Positions 42,349 through 51,261 of a stretch of 64,000 bases of DNA are shown here, in pieces. A program made the position numbers and the translations under genes. Source of the DNA: Chloroflexota bacterium (GTDB taxonomy: Bacteria > Chloroflexota > Dehalococcoidia > Lucifugimonadales > JACPQL01); contig JACPQL010000011.1 in the NCBI GenBank assembly GCA_016190445.1, positions 48,562 through 112,561 on the forward strand, written 5' to 3'. The notes under the pieces are model-generated. The model saw only the letters and a list, made by a program, of their open reading frames with translations, did not search any database and was not told the DNA's origin. How positions within the stretch are numbered: the stretch's first letter is position 1; the number at the start of each line of letters is the position of its first letter.

Positions 42349-44337
42349 TCACTGGCCAATAAGGTACACCGCCAGGATCACGATGATGCCCAGCACTATT
42401 CCAACGCCGTACAACTGCACCTGTCCCGTCTGGAGACGGCGCACGGAGTGGCCCGTGTTGCGGCTGAACCATCCCACCATGTTCACCGCTCGGTCCACAA
42501 AGTTGTCATCGAACTTCTCCAGGGCCTGGCAGGCGCCCTTGTAGAAACCCCGGGAGACGATGGCCCGCTCGTACAGGTGGTCCATGTAGTAGCGCTGGGT
42601 CAAAAGGGTATGCAAGGGCCGCAGGGCACGTCCCACCCGCTGGGGCGACAGCACCCGTGTGCCATACATGGCCCAGGCCAGGCCGATGCCCCCCAGCGCC
42701 ACCAGCATGGAGACCACAGCCACGCCCAAGCTGGTCTTCTGAGGGTGCGTCTCGCCAAGGGCGCCACCCAGGAACTCGGCAAACCAGTGCTTGGGTATGG
42801 GCCCCAGGTCCACCACTGGGTTGGCCAAGAACCCCGATACCACCGCGGCGATGCCCAGCACCACCATGGGGAACACCATCACCGCGGGCGACTCGGCCAG
42901 GTGCACCCTGTGCTCGCCGCTGGCGTGGCCTCCCTGCTCAGCCTCCACGCCACCCCGGAACTGGCCGTGGAACGTGAGAAACATCATGCGGAAGGCATAG
43001 AAGGCAGTCAGGAACACCGCCGCCATCGCCAGCCAGAACACCACCTGAGAGAAGGCCGTGCCGCCACGCCAGGCGGCCACCAGCACCTCGTCCTTGCTCC
43101 AGAAGCCGGAGAGCGGGAAGATGCCCGCCAGGCTCAGCCCCGCCACCAGGACAGTGGCGTAGGTCCAGGGCTGGACCCGCCGCAGGCCACCCATGAACTG
43201 CATGTTGAAGGTGCCCGTGGCGTGGTTGACGCTGCCCGCGCCCAGGAAGAGGAGGCACTTGAAGAAGGCATGGTTAAAGAGATGAAAGATGGCGGCCACC
43301 GGCGCCCCAACTCCCAGGGCCAGCATCATGTAGCCCAACTGGCTGACCGTGGAGTAGGCCATGACCCGCTTGATGTCGTTCATCACCAGGCCCATGGTGG
43401 CGGCAAACAGGGCGGTGAAGCCGCCGATCACCGCCACCACGTTCATGGCCATCTGGGAAGCCACGAACACCGGGTACAGCCGGGCCACCAGGAACACGCC
43501 CGCGGCCACCATGGTAGCCGCGTGGATCAGGGAGCTGACCGGCGTGGGGCCCTCCATGGCATCGGGGAGCCAGACGTGAAGGGGGAACTGGGCCGACTTG
43601 CCCGCCGCCCCCGCGAACACGCCCACGGCCAGCCAGGTGACCACCATGCCACCTATCGCTCCCGTCGCCACAGCCCGGTGCAGGTCTGCAATGTCGAAGG
43701 GGTCCAGGCCCGCCGCAACAAAACTGGCGCGGTGGAAGTAGAGGTAGAGGAGGGCCAGCAGGAAGCCGAAGTCGCCCAGCCGGGTGACTATGAACGCCTT
43801 TTTGGCTGCGGCTGCCGCCGCGGGCCGGTGGTACCAGAAGCCGATGAGAAGGTAGGAGCAGAGCCCCACCAGTTCCCAGAAGACGTAGAGCATGATGAGG
43901 TTGCGGGCCAGCACAAGCCCAAGCATGGAGGCGGTGAACAGGGACATGAAGGCAAAGTAGCGAGAATAGCCGGGGTCCCCGCGCATGTACCCCTGCGAGT
44001 ACACCTGCACCATCAGACTCACGCCAGAGACCACCACCAGCATGATGGCGGAGAGAGGGTCCAGCAGAAGGCCCACGCGGAAGGTGAAGCCGGTGGCGCT
44101 GGTGGGACCGCCCAGGGTAAGCCAGGGATGCAGGGTGAAGCCGATGGGCCCCTCGTGCCCAAGAGCAGACTTGAGGGCCCAGCCCGAGAGGGCCAGGGAA
44201 CCCAGAAGGGCCAGGATGGTGATGTAGCCGCTGAGGCGAGCGGCCCGGTTGAAGAAGGGCCTGATGACAAAAGCGATAAGGGCAAGAGAGCCAAGGGGGA
44301 GAAGTATGATGGCCCAGACGGCTGGTTCAGGAATCAT
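42349..44337 (-). CDS. nuoL: NADH-quinone oxidoreductase subunit L
   Basis: A 662-residue distal antiporter-like subunit. It has RYFAFMSLFTASMLGLVLARNLIMLYVFWELVG, GKSAQFPLHVWLPDAMEGPTPVSSLIHAATMV and DIKRVMAYSTVSQLGYMML. The C-terminal lateral helix region ends with a final membrane anchor (YGVGIVLGIIVILAVYLIG). It pumps protons at the tip of the membrane arm. Confidence 0.94.
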   Translation of the reverse strand: MIPEPAVWAIILLPLGSLALIAFVIRPFFNRAARLSGYITILALLGSLALSGWALKSALGHEGPIGFTLHPWLTLGGPTSATGFTFRVGLLLDPLSAIMLVVVSGVSLMVQVYSQGYMRGDPGYSRYFAFMSLFTASMLGLVLARNLIMLYVFWELVGLCSYLLIGFWYHRPAAAAAAKKAFIVTRLGDFGFLLALLYLYFHRASFVAAGLDPFDIADLHRAVATGAIGGMVVTWLAVGVFAGAAGKSAQFPLHVWLPDAMEGPTPVSSLIHAATMVAAGVFLVARLYPVFVASQMAMNVVAVIGGFTALFAATMGLVMNDIKRVMAYSTVSQLGYMMLALGVGAPVAAIFHLFNHAFFKCLLFLGAGSVNHATGTFNMQFMGGLRRVQPWTYATVLVAGLSLAGIFPLSGFWSKDEVLVAAWRGGTAFSQVVFWLAMAAVFLTAFYAFRMMFLTFHGQFRGGVEAEQGGHASGEHRVHLAESPAVMVFPMVVLGIAAVVSGFLANPVVDLGPIPKHWFAEFLGGALGETHPQKTSLGVAVVSMLVALGGIGLAWAMYGTRVLSPQRVGRALRPLHTLLTQRYYMDHLYERAIVSRGFYKGACQALEKFDDNFVDRAVNMVGWFSRNTGHSVRRLQTGQVQLYGVGIVLGIIVILAVYLIGQ

Positions 44338-44341
44338 GTAC

Positions 44342-44536
44342 TTATAGCTTCCTCAGGATCTCGTCGGCCACGTGCTCGCGTCCCCGGGGCACCATCACGC
44401 GGAATGGGACCTGCTCCCCAAAGTCCAGGATGTCGCCCACAGGGAGGATGCGCACCGGCAGCCCCCCTCCTTCCAGCACCTCCAGCCACATCTCGGCCAC
44501 CATCAGATTGGCCACACGCTTGTATTCTACCCACAT
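44342..44536 (-). CDS. DUF2007-like small protein inside the nuo operon
   Basis: A 64-residue protein (VEYKRVANLMVAEMWLEVLE, then PVRILPVGDILDFGEQVPFRVMVPRGREHVADEILRKL). The beta-alpha-beta pattern with a final helix fits the DUF2007/putative signal-transducing fold. It lies ten bases after nuoK and four before nuoL, so it is expressed with complex I. It could be an assembly or regulatory factor. Confidence 0.7.
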   Translation of the reverse strand: MWVEYKRVANLMVAEMWLEVLEGGGLPVRILPVGDILDFGEQVPFRVMVPRGREHVADEILRKL

Positions 44537-44546
44537 GAGCCCGCAC

Positions 44547-44903
44547 CTACTGCTTCATCGAACTGGCGTCGGTGATGTCCACTGTCTCCCTGCTCCTGTA
44601 TAGCGCCAGGACAATGGCCAGGCCCACCGCCACCTCCGCAGCCGCCACCGTTATGATGAAGGCGGCGAACACCTGGCCCGTCAGCACCGTCCGCAACGCC
44701 GAGTCGGTGGCCGATCCCGGATTGGCGGCCAGGGTGGCTGGGACCACATAGCGGGAGAGGGCCACCATGGCCACGTTCACCCCGTTGAACATAAGCTCGA
44801 TGCCCATCAGCACCACCACCACGTTGCGCAGGGAGAGCGCCCCGTATAGACCGGTGGCAAAGAGGACCGCGGATACGATCAGGAAGCGTTGCAGGGGCTC
44901 CAT
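44547..44903 (-). CDS. nuoK: NADH-quinone oxidoreductase subunit K
   Basis: A 118-residue, three-helix subunit. The helix-2 Glu in [20 protein letters not shown] and the helix-3 Glu in [17 protein letters not shown] are the conserved membrane acids. It is longer than the usual ~100 residues because of an extra loop ([18 protein letters not shown]) between helices 2 and 3. Confidence 0.93.
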   Translation of the reverse strand: MEPLQRFLIVSAVLFATGLYGALSLRNVVVVLMGIELMFNGVNVAMVALSRYVVPATLAANPGSATDSALRTVLTGQVFAAFIITVAAAEVAVGLAIVLALYRSRETVDITDASSMKQ

Positions 44904-44906
44904 GTA

Positions 44907-45434
44907 CTAGCGCTCCCTCACCAGCACCAGCGCTCCAACCACCGCCGCCAGCAACAGCACCGCCGCCGCCTCAAAGGGCAACAAGAACTCCCGCATCAGC
45001 AACCCCCCGAGCCATCTGGGTGTGTCCTGCCAGACCTGAGTCACCCCCTGGGCCGTGGCAGCCGCCAGTGGGGTCTCCTCCAAAAGCCGCCAGTCCGTCT
45101 GCACGATGGTGTACACGAAGGCCGCCAGAAGCAGCGCCGACGCCGTCAGGGCCAGCGGACGCAGGGCCGTCGGGCTGTTGCCCCGCTGCACGTCCTGGGT
45201 GAGCATGATAGCGAAGATGATCAGGATAGAGATGGCCCCCGCATATATTAGGACCTGTACCACCGCCAGGAACTCCGCGTTCAGGAGCACGAACAGTCCC
45301 GCCACACCCAGGAAGGCCACCACCAGGAAAAGGGCGGCGCGGAATACATCGCGCACGGTTACCACCAGCAGGGCCGCCCCTACGGCGACCACCGTCACCA
45401 CCCAGAACGCTATCTCCTGGAACAGCGTACCCAT
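44907..45434 (-). CDS. nuoJ: NADH-quinone oxidoreductase subunit J
   Basis: A 175-residue membrane subunit with VFRAALFLVVAFLGVAGLFVLLNAEFLAVVQVLIYAGAISILIIFAIML-type helices; the AEFLA.VQVLIYAGAI block is the family core. ATG 45434 sits five bases after nuoI; the longer frame to 45608 overlaps nuoI and is not used. Confidence 0.92.
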   Translation of the reverse strand: MGTLFQEIAFWVVTVVAVGAALLVVTVRDVFRAALFLVVAFLGVAGLFVLLNAEFLAVVQVLIYAGAISILIIFAIMLTQDVQRGNSPTALRPLALTASALLLAAFVYTIVQTDWRLLEETPLAAATAQGVTQVWQDTPRWLGGLLMREFLLPFEAAAVLLLAAVVGALVLVRER

Positions 45435-45439
45435 TCTCG

Positions 45440-46015
45440 CTAGCTCCCTTGGGAAGATGCCTCCGAATGGTGCCCCGGAGGGAGGGTCCCCGGCCTCTTG
45501 GGGTGCCAGCGGGACTCCTCTCGCCCCACTCGGCGCCAGTCGGCCTCCTCCAGGAACGGGTTGTACCCCTGCCTGGAGAGCTGGGGCCGGAACCAGGTGC
45601 TGGGGCATTTCTTCGCCGCCTTCAGCTCGTCCACGGTGACCACCAGCTCCTCCCTGCGGTAGCGGGCCCTCTCGAACCCGCTTCCCATGAAGAGGGCATC
45701 ATAAGGGCACGCCTCCACGCACAGCCCGCAGAACATGCACCGGCCGATGTCTATGTCGAACACCTCAACCTTGTAGGTGCCACCCTCCTGGAGGTGCTCG
45801 CCGCCGGGGCTGGTCACGATGCGAATGATGCCCAGAGGGCAGAACTGGGCACAACTGGCACAGCCGGTGCACCGCTCCACGTACCAGACGAACTCCTCCC
45901 CGCGGAAACGGGGATGCTGTGGAAGCCGTTGCTCAGGGTACTGGACGGTGAAGGGCCTGCGGAGCAGGTTCTTCATCGTCACCATCAGGCCCTTGGCGAT
46001 GCCTATCCCGTACAT
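45440..46015 (-). CDS. nuoI: NADH-quinone oxidoreductase subunit I
   Basis: A 191-residue ferredoxin-like subunit with two [4Fe-4S] motifs: CTGCASCAQFCP and CMFCGLCVEACP (clusters N6a and N6b). The amphipathic start (GLMVTMKNLLRRPFTVQYP) docks to the membrane arm. ATG 46015 lies one base after the nuoH stop. Confidence 0.93.
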   Translation of the reverse strand: MYGIGIAKGLMVTMKNLLRRPFTVQYPEQRLPQHPRFRGEEFVWYVERCTGCASCAQFCPLGIIRIVTSPGGEHLQEGGTYKVEVFDIDIGRCMFCGLCVEACPYDALFMGSGFERARYRREELVVTVDELKAAKKCPSTWFRPQLSRQGYNPFLEEADWRRVGREESRWHPKRPGTLPPGHHSEASSQGS

Positions 46016-46016
46016 C

Positions 46017-47201
46017 TTACCGCGCCCCGCTGGGTGCTGCGCTGCTGAATACACGTACCTCGGGCTGCGTGGGCCTCTGCCGCACCAGTCGGCTGAAGAC
46101 CACCACCCCCACGATAGCCACCACCCAGTTGATGACAGCCATGACCCAAAGCTGTGCGGTGGTGGCCTCCGGCCATACGGCCACCTCCGCCCCCGTCACC
46201 ACCAGGTTCACCAGGCTAAGAGGAAAGAGGAACTTCCAGGCAAAACCCATCATCTGGTCAATGCGTAGCCTGGGTAGTGTAGCCCGTACCCAGACAAATA
46301 TAAAGGCGAAGAAGAAGACCTTGAGCAGGAACCACAGGTGCGAAGGGAGGACCGGACCCTCCCATCCCTTCAGAAAAACCACCGACATGATGGCGCCCGC
46401 CACCAGCACGTTGCCGAACTCCGCCAGCGCGAACAGGCCGTACTTCATACCGCTGTACTCGGTATTGAAGCCCGACACCAACTCCGACTCCGCCTCCACC
46501 ATGTCGAACGGGGCACGGTTCAGCTCCGCCGAGATGCCCGCCAGGAAAACCAGAAATGCCAGGGGTTGCAGCAGAAGGAACGGGATGCGCTGCCCCTCCA
46601 CTATGCGCACCAGGGACATGGACCCCACCAACATCAGCACACCGCCCATGGATAGCAACACCGGCAACTCGTAGCTGATGAGGGTGGCCACGGCGCGCAT
46701 GCTGCCAAAGAGGGCAAACCGGTTGGCCGATGCCCACCCCGCCATGAAGACGGCTAGGGTGCTGACGCTGCTCAGCGCCAGCACGTACAGGATGCCAACG
46801 TTCAGGTCTGCCAGAAAGCTGTTCTGGCCGAAGGGCACCACCCCCAGCACCAGCACCGTTGGCACGAAAAAGACCACGGGGGCCAGGTTGAACACCCACC
46901 GGTCTGCCACCGCCGGGACTATGTCCTCCTTGGTCAGGAGCTTGATGGCATCGGCCACAGGCTGGAGAATGCCAAAAGGGCCCACTCGGTTGGGGCCCAG
47001 ACGACCTTGGAACCGCCCCAGCACGCGGCGCTCCATGTAGGTGTAGACCATGGTGAGCACCAAGAAGGCGTTAAGGAGAAGGAACATGATGGTGAAGCCC
47101 GCAACGAAGTACGCCACCCACTGCCATCCCGTGGGCAGCAGCCCCTCCACCCAGATGTAGACGTTGCGGTAGATGGAGTTACCCGCCAGCAACTCCCCCA
47201 T
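46017..47201 (-). CDS. nuoH: NADH-quinone oxidoreductase subunit H
   Basis: A 394-residue, eight- to nine-helix subunit that forms the quinone cavity with NuoB and NuoD. Core: YMERRVLGRFQGRLGPNRVGP, GWASANRFALFGSMRAVATLISYELPV, AELNRAPFDMVEAESELVSGFNTEYSGMKYGLFALAE and RATLPRLRIDQMM. ATG 47201 shares one base with the nuoD stop. The C-terminal tail after the last helix is longer than usual and polar. Confidence 0.94.
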   Translation of the reverse strand: MGELLAGNSIYRNVYIWVEGLLPTGWQWVAYFVAGFTIMFLLLNAFLVLTMVYTYMERRVLGRFQGRLGPNRVGPFGILQPVADAIKLLTKEDIVPAVADRWVFNLAPVVFFVPTVLVLGVVPFGQNSFLADLNVGILYVLALSSVSTLAVFMAGWASANRFALFGSMRAVATLISYELPVLLSMGGVLMLVGSMSLVRIVEGQRIPFLLLQPLAFLVFLAGISAELNRAPFDMVEAESELVSGFNTEYSGMKYGLFALAEFGNVLVAGAIMSVVFLKGWEGPVLPSHLWFLLKVFFFAFIFVWVRATLPRLRIDQMMGFAWKFLFPLSLVNLVVTGAEVAVWPEATTAQLWVMAVINWVVAIVGVVVFSRLVRQRPTQPEVRVFSSAAPSGAR

Positions 47202-48304
47202 TAGCGGTCCACCTCGCCCATGTTGATGTCTATGCTGCCGAAGCTCACCACCAAGTCTGCCAGCTTCCACCCCATCAGCAACTCCCGCAGGAGGGTGAGG
47301 TTAATCAGCGATGGAGAGCGGACCCTGCACCGGTAGGGAGATATGGAGCCGTCGCTGACCAGGTAGTACCCCAACTCTCCCTTGGGTGACTCCACCCTGC
47401 CGTAGGCCTCGCCCACGGGCGGGCGCACCAGGTTGGAGAGTGTCGCCCGCACCGGGCCCTCTGGGATATCGCGGTAGCACTGCTCCAGGATGCGGAGCGC
47501 CTGACGGATCTCCTGAAGGCGGACGTAGTACCGGTCGTAGTTATCGCTGCGGCTGGCGGTGACCACGTCGAACTCCAGCCGATCATACACATCGTAGGGG
47601 TCCTTCTTACGCAGGTCCCATGCCACCCCGCTGGCCCGAAGCACCGGGCCGGTGGCCGAGGCGTTGATCAGGAGGTCGGCGGGCAGCACCCCTATTCCCC
47701 TGGTGCGCGCCACCACCACCTCGTTCTCCGAGAGGAGCGCGTCCAGCTCGTCTGCGTAGCCCGGCATCTCGTCAAGGAAGCGCCGAAGGGCTGGCCAGAA
47801 CTCCTCCGGGGCATCCTGGAACACACCGCCGATGCGCATGTAGCTAAGGGTGATACGGGCCCCGCACAGCATTTCGAACAGGTCCAGGATGCGCTCCCGC
47901 TCGCGGAAACAGTACATCAGTGGGGTAGCGAAGGCCCCCAGGTCCTGTAGGAAGAAGCCGATAGCCACCAGGTGGCTGGCTACGCGCTGGAGCTCCGCGG
48001 CGATCACTCGCAGGTACAACCCCCTCTCGGGAGGATGGATGCCGGTGAGCTTCTCGCAGGCAATGACGTAGGCCTGGTTGCTGGTCATGGAGGCCACGTA
48101 GTCCAGGCGGTCGGTCAGGGTGATCACCTGGGTGTAGGTGCGCTCCTCCGCCAGCTTCTCGGAGCCACGGTGCAGGTACCCGAAGACGGGCTCCACATCC
48201 TGGATGACCTCTCCGTCGAAGGTAACTCTCAGCCGGAACACCCCATGGGTGCTGGGGTGCTGAGGTCCCAGGTTTATGGTGATGGGCTCCGTTCTCAGCG
48301 GCAC
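47201..48304 (-). CDS. nuoD: NADH-quinone oxidoreductase subunit D
   Basis: A 367-residue 49-kDa-type subunit: LGPQHPSTHGVFRL with the quinone-site His pair, PVFGYLHRGSEKL, RLDYVASM, AELQRVASHLVAIG, GGV and the C-terminal end SFGSIDINMGEVDR. I prefer GTG 48304, eight bases after AGAGGAGG, over TTG 48328. It lies 28 bases downstream of nuoC. Confidence 0.93.
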   Translation of the reverse strand: MPLRTEPITINLGPQHPSTHGVFRLRVTFDGEVIQDVEPVFGYLHRGSEKLAEERTYTQVITLTDRLDYVASMTSNQAYVIACEKLTGIHPPERGLYLRVIAAELQRVASHLVAIGFFLQDLGAFATPLMYCFRERERILDLFEMLCGARITLSYMRIGGVFQDAPEEFWPALRRFLDEMPGYADELDALLSENEVVVARTRGIGVLPADLLINASATGPVLRASGVAWDLRKKDPYDVYDRLEFDVVTASRSDNYDRYYVRLQEIRQALRILEQCYRDIPEGPVRATLSNLVRPPVGEAYGRVESPKGELGYYLVSDGSISPYRCRVRSPSLINLTLLRELLMGWKLADLVVSFGSIDINMGEVDR

Positions 48305-48332
48305 CGTCCAGGCCTCCTCTGGAGGCAACGCC

Positions 48333-48809
48333 TCATCCGCCGTGGGGCCACGTGTATGGGTAATCGGGCTCGCTCCAGTCGCGACGCAACGGGTGGCCGG
48401 GGAACCCCTCCCAGAGCATGATCCGCTTCAGGTTGGGGTGTCCAGCGAACACGATCCCCATCAGGTCGTACACCTCACGCTCCTGGAGGTCGGCACCTCG
48501 CCACACCGGCAGCACCGAGGGCACCGTGGGCTCCTCCCTGCCGTACACCCTGGTCTTCACCACCGTGCTGTGGTTGTAGACCAGGGAAGTAAGATGGTAC
48601 ACCACCTCGAAGTACTCCACATAGTCCACGCCGCTGATGGAGTTCAGGAAGTCGAACCCCAGGTCCGGCGTCTCCTTGAGGAAGCGGCACACCTCCAGGA
48701 CCGACTGGGGCCTCACCCAGACGTCTGTGGCGTTGGCATCATCCACCACGCCGCCCAGCACCTCTTTTATCCGCCGGGCCAGCACCTCTCCCGTCAGAGG
48801 CTGCGTCAT
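48333..48809 (-). CDS. nuoC: NADH-quinone oxidoreductase subunit C
   Basis: A 158-residue 30-kDa-type subunit: DFLNSISGVDY, VYHLTSLVYN, VPSVLPVWRGADLQEREVYDLMGIVFAGHPNLKRIMLWEGFPGHPLRRDW-type core. ATG 48809 follows AGGGAG. An alternative ATG 48878 would overlap nuoB (ATGA), but the added stretch spans a GGGGAC/GTCCCC hairpin and looks non-coding. Confidence 0.92.
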   Translation of the reverse strand: MTQPLTGEVLARRIKEVLGGVVDDANATDVWVRPQSVLEVCRFLKETPDLGFDFLNSISGVDYVEYFEVVYHLTSLVYNHSTVVKTRVYGREEPTVPSVLPVWRGADLQEREVYDLMGIVFAGHPNLKRIMLWEGFPGHPLRRDWSEPDYPYTWPHGG

Positions 48810-48837
48810 CACTCTCCCTTGCACACAACGACCGGGG

Positions 48838-48861
48838 ACGGCGGTCCCCGGCGCGCTCTCC
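48838..48861. other. Hairpin between nuoB and nuoC
   Basis: CCGGGGAC, loop GGCG, GTCCCCGG: a perfect 8-bp stem in the nuoB-nuoC spacer (position about +/-3). It could tune relative expression or mRNA stability of the two parts of the operon. Confidence 0.4.
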
Positions 48862-48874
48862 AGCCTGGAAACGG

Positions 48875-49489
48875 TCATACCCCCGCCGGCTGGGTGCGAA
48901 GGCGGTACCTGTTGATCTTCTCGTGAAGCTGCATTATGCCGTAAAGCAGCGCATCGGGCCGCGGCGGGCAACCGGGGACGTAGACATCCACTGGGACGAT
49001 GTGGTTGACCCCTGGCACCACACTGTAGGAGTGATAGTAGGGGCCACCGCTGGTGGCACACACGCCCATGGAGATGACCCACTTGGGCTCCGCCATCTGG
49101 TCGTAGATGCGGCGGATGGCCGGGGCCATCTTCCACGTCACCGTGCCCGCCACAATCATCAGGTCCGCCTGTCGAGGCGATGCCCTGAACACCTCCATGC
49201 CAAAGCGGGCGATGTCGAAGCGGGACATGGAGGCCGCCATCATCTCGAAAGCACAGCACGCCAGACCGAAGCCCACGGGCCACACTGAGGAGCGCCTTCC
49301 CCAGTCGAGGAGAACGTCCACCGCCGTCACCAGAACGTTGCCCCGCAGGTCATCGGGTACCTGTATGTCCGGGGGCGGAAAGGGCTCCCGGCAGGTCGCC
49401 TTCAAACGCTCGATGGTCTGGCCCTCTTCTCGGTCCAGGTCCCCGGTGGACTGGGCCAGGCCTCCATCGGGTACGCTGCTTACTTCCAC
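48875..49489 (-). CDS. nuoB: NADH-quinone oxidoreductase subunit B
   Basis: A 204-residue subunit binding cluster N2. The ligands are in [11 protein letters not shown] (adjacent Cys pair), [12 protein letters not shown] and [16 protein letters not shown]. It is coordinated with NuoD and NuoH at the quinone site. GTG 49489 overlaps the end of nuoA by ten bases. The first ~45 residues are a poorly conserved extension, so a later start is possible. Confidence 0.9.
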   Translation of the reverse strand: MEVSSVPDGGLAQSTGDLDREEGQTIERLKATCREPFPPPDIQVPDDLRGNVLVTAVDVLLDWGRRSSVWPVGFGLACCAFEMMAASMSRFDIARFGMEVFRASPRQADLMIVAGTVTWKMAPAIRRIYDQMAEPKWVISMGVCATSGGPYYHSYSVVPGVNHIVPVDVYVPGCPPRPDALLYGIMQLHEKINRYRLRTQPAGV

Positions 49490-49860
49490 TCCAGGGCTCC
49501 CTTGCGCCAGGCGTACAACCAGCCTACAAGCAGGATAGCTATGAACACCAGCATCTGCCCCAGGGCCACCAGGCCCAGGCCACCCAGCCCGATGGCCCAC
49601 GGGTAGATGAACACCGCCAGGACGTCAAAGACCACGAAAAGGAGCGCAAAGGTGTAGTAACCCACGTGGAACCGCAGCCACCGCCCCCCCACGGCCTCCA
49701 TGCCACACTCGTAGGTGGAGTACTTGGTGGGGTTGGGCTTGTATGGCCTGATGCGGACATACCTGGCCAGCCACGAGAGAATGAGCATGGTGAGAGGGAG
49801 TGCCAGGGCTATCACCGAGAAGATGGCAACCAGCCCATATTGCCGGAAGTAGTCCTCCAT
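49480..49860 (-). CDS. nuoA: NADH-quinone oxidoreductase subunit A
   Basis: A 126-residue, three-helix subunit. Core: [41 protein letters not shown] with the membrane Asp/Glu residues. It heads the leftward nuo operon (A-B-C-D-H-I-J-K-DUF2007-L-M-N). No nuoE, nuoF or nuoG is present, so the enzyme probably takes electrons from a donor other than NADH (ferredoxin or another protein). Confidence 0.94.
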   Translation of the reverse strand: MEDYFRQYGLVAIFSVIALALPLTMLILSWLARYVRIRPYKPNPTKYSTYECGMEAVGGRWLRFHVGYYTFALLFVVFDVLAVFIYPWAIGLGGLGLVALGQMLVFIAILLVGWLYAWRKGALEWK

Positions 49861-50206
49861 ACACAGCCCTCTCTAGCGGCCAGTGGCCCGGGTTTTTTAC
49901 TATAGCATGGCGCTTTGGCCTGGGCAAGTGAAAGCTCGCCCTCGCCTTGACTTGGGCCAGGTGGGGTGCCACACTGTATTGACCCACTCGTCTCAGCCTG
50001 GTTGGAGCGTGCTCGTAGGCCTGCACACTCATGCTTACCCCCAGTCCGACGACAGCTCTCTCTCACCGGCAGATGCAAAAGGCCAGCTTTGTGCGCGGTC
50101 GGGCCGATGAGGTAGGTGCCCCGGTGGTGCTGGCTCACCTCTTTCGAACAGTGGCGCCACCCAGACGAGTGCGGCCATAAGCTGAGGCAACAAGAAACGG
50201 ACCCAT
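49861..50206. other. Divergent intergenic region
   Basis: Between nuoA and the rightward ABC ATPase. Apart from the nuo promoter I see nothing supported; a frame at 49883-50110 has no recognisable content. Confidence 0.45.
49899..49927 (-). promoter_or_regulatory. nuoA: Promoter of the nuo operon
   Basis: On the reverse strand TTGCCC (49922-49927), 17 bases, TATAGT (49899-49904), 39 bases before the nuoA start. Confidence 0.6.
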
Positions 50207-51184
50207 ATGGCTCCTATCCTGGAAACGCAAAACCTTCACGCCTACTTCTTCACCAAGGCAGGCACGGTCAGGGCTGTCAACGGTGTGGACCTCACCCTGA
50301 TGGAGGGCCAGGTGTTGGCTTTGGTGGGGGAGAGCGGCTCCGGCAAGACGGCCACCGCACTGGCCATGATAGGGCTGCTGCCATATCCGGGCAAAGTGGT
50401 GGAAGGAGAGGTCCGCTACCAGGGTGAGGACCTCCTCCGTGCCTCCGAGAGCCGCTGGCGTGAAGTTCGAGGCAAAGAGATCTCCATGGTGTTCCAGGAC
50501 GCCCAGGCCGCGTTGAACCCCACCCTCTCCATCGGCCAGCAGGTGGAGGAGCTGCTGGCCACCCATACCCGACTGGGCAAGCGAGAGCTACGGGCGCGGG
50601 CCATCGAGCTGCTGACCCAGGTGGACCTGCCGGAGCCAGAGCTGATGCTGCGGCGCTATTCCTTCCATCTCTCCGGAGGCCAGTGCCAGCGGGTGATGCT
50701 CAGCATGGCCACGGCGCTAAGCCCCAGGGTGCTCATCGCCGACGAGCCCACCTCCAACCTGGACGTGACCCTCCAGGCGGAGATGCTGGCCCGCCTCAAG
50801 CGCCTCCAGCAGGAGATGAACACCTCCATCCTGCTCATTACCCACGACATGGGTGTGGTGGCCCAGATGGCGGACGAGGTCGCTGTGATGTATGCGGGGA
50901 CCATCGTGGAGAGGGCGGAGACGCGTCTGCTCTTCCGGCACCCCTCACACCCCTATACCTGGGCACTATTTCAGGCGCTTCCAAGACTGGACCAACGCCG
51001 CAGCCTTCGGCCACTGCGGGGCACTCCCCCGGACATGATAAACCTGCCCGACCAGTGCCCTTTCATCCCTCGTTGCCCCAAGGCCACCAACGTCTGCCGG
51101 CTCAGTCCCAGGCCCCCTCTCGACCAAGGCGAGGCGGGCCACCCCGTGGCCTGCTACAACCCGATGCTGGAGCCGCAGGAGTAG
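50207..51184 (+). CDS. Oligopeptide/dipeptide-type ABC transporter ATP-binding protein (OppD/DppD family)
   Basis: A 325-residue ATPase: Walker A GESGSGKT, Q-loop VFQDAQAALNP, signature LSGGQCQRV, Walker B with DEPTSNLD (usually DEPTTALD) and H-loop THDM. The C-terminal oligopeptide-binding region carries FIPRCPKATNVC Cys residues as in OppD/DppD. No permease, solute-binding protein or second ATPase is adjacent, so it is an orphan or serves a transporter elsewhere. The ATG follows AAGAAACGGACCCAT, without a strong SD. Confidence 0.88.
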   Translation: MAPILETQNLHAYFFTKAGTVRAVNGVDLTLMEGQVLALVGESGSGKTATALAMIGLLPYPGKVVEGEVRYQGEDLLRASESRWREVRGKEISMVFQDAQAALNPTLSIGQQVEELLATHTRLGKRELRARAIELLTQVDLPEPELMLRRYSFHLSGGQCQRVMLSMATALSPRVLIADEPTSNLDVTLQAEMLARLKRLQQEMNTSILLITHDMGVVAQMADEVAVMYAGTIVERAETRLLFRHPSHPYTWALFQALPRLDQRRSLRPLRGTPPDMINLPDQCPFIPRCPKATNVCRLSPRPPLDQGEAGHPVACYNPMLEPQE

Positions 51185-51261
51185 TAGCTGTTCGCCGGCC
51201 CTTGACAGGCGCCGCCCCCAGGGCTACTCTCGCCCCAGCGGCGACAGGGAGGAGGGAGAGC

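Noticed and set aside
42448..44538. A 696-codon open frame opposite nuoL
   Set aside because: It is a GC-driven shadow of nuoL, His/Gly/Gln-rich and without domains; the nuoL frame is fully conserved.
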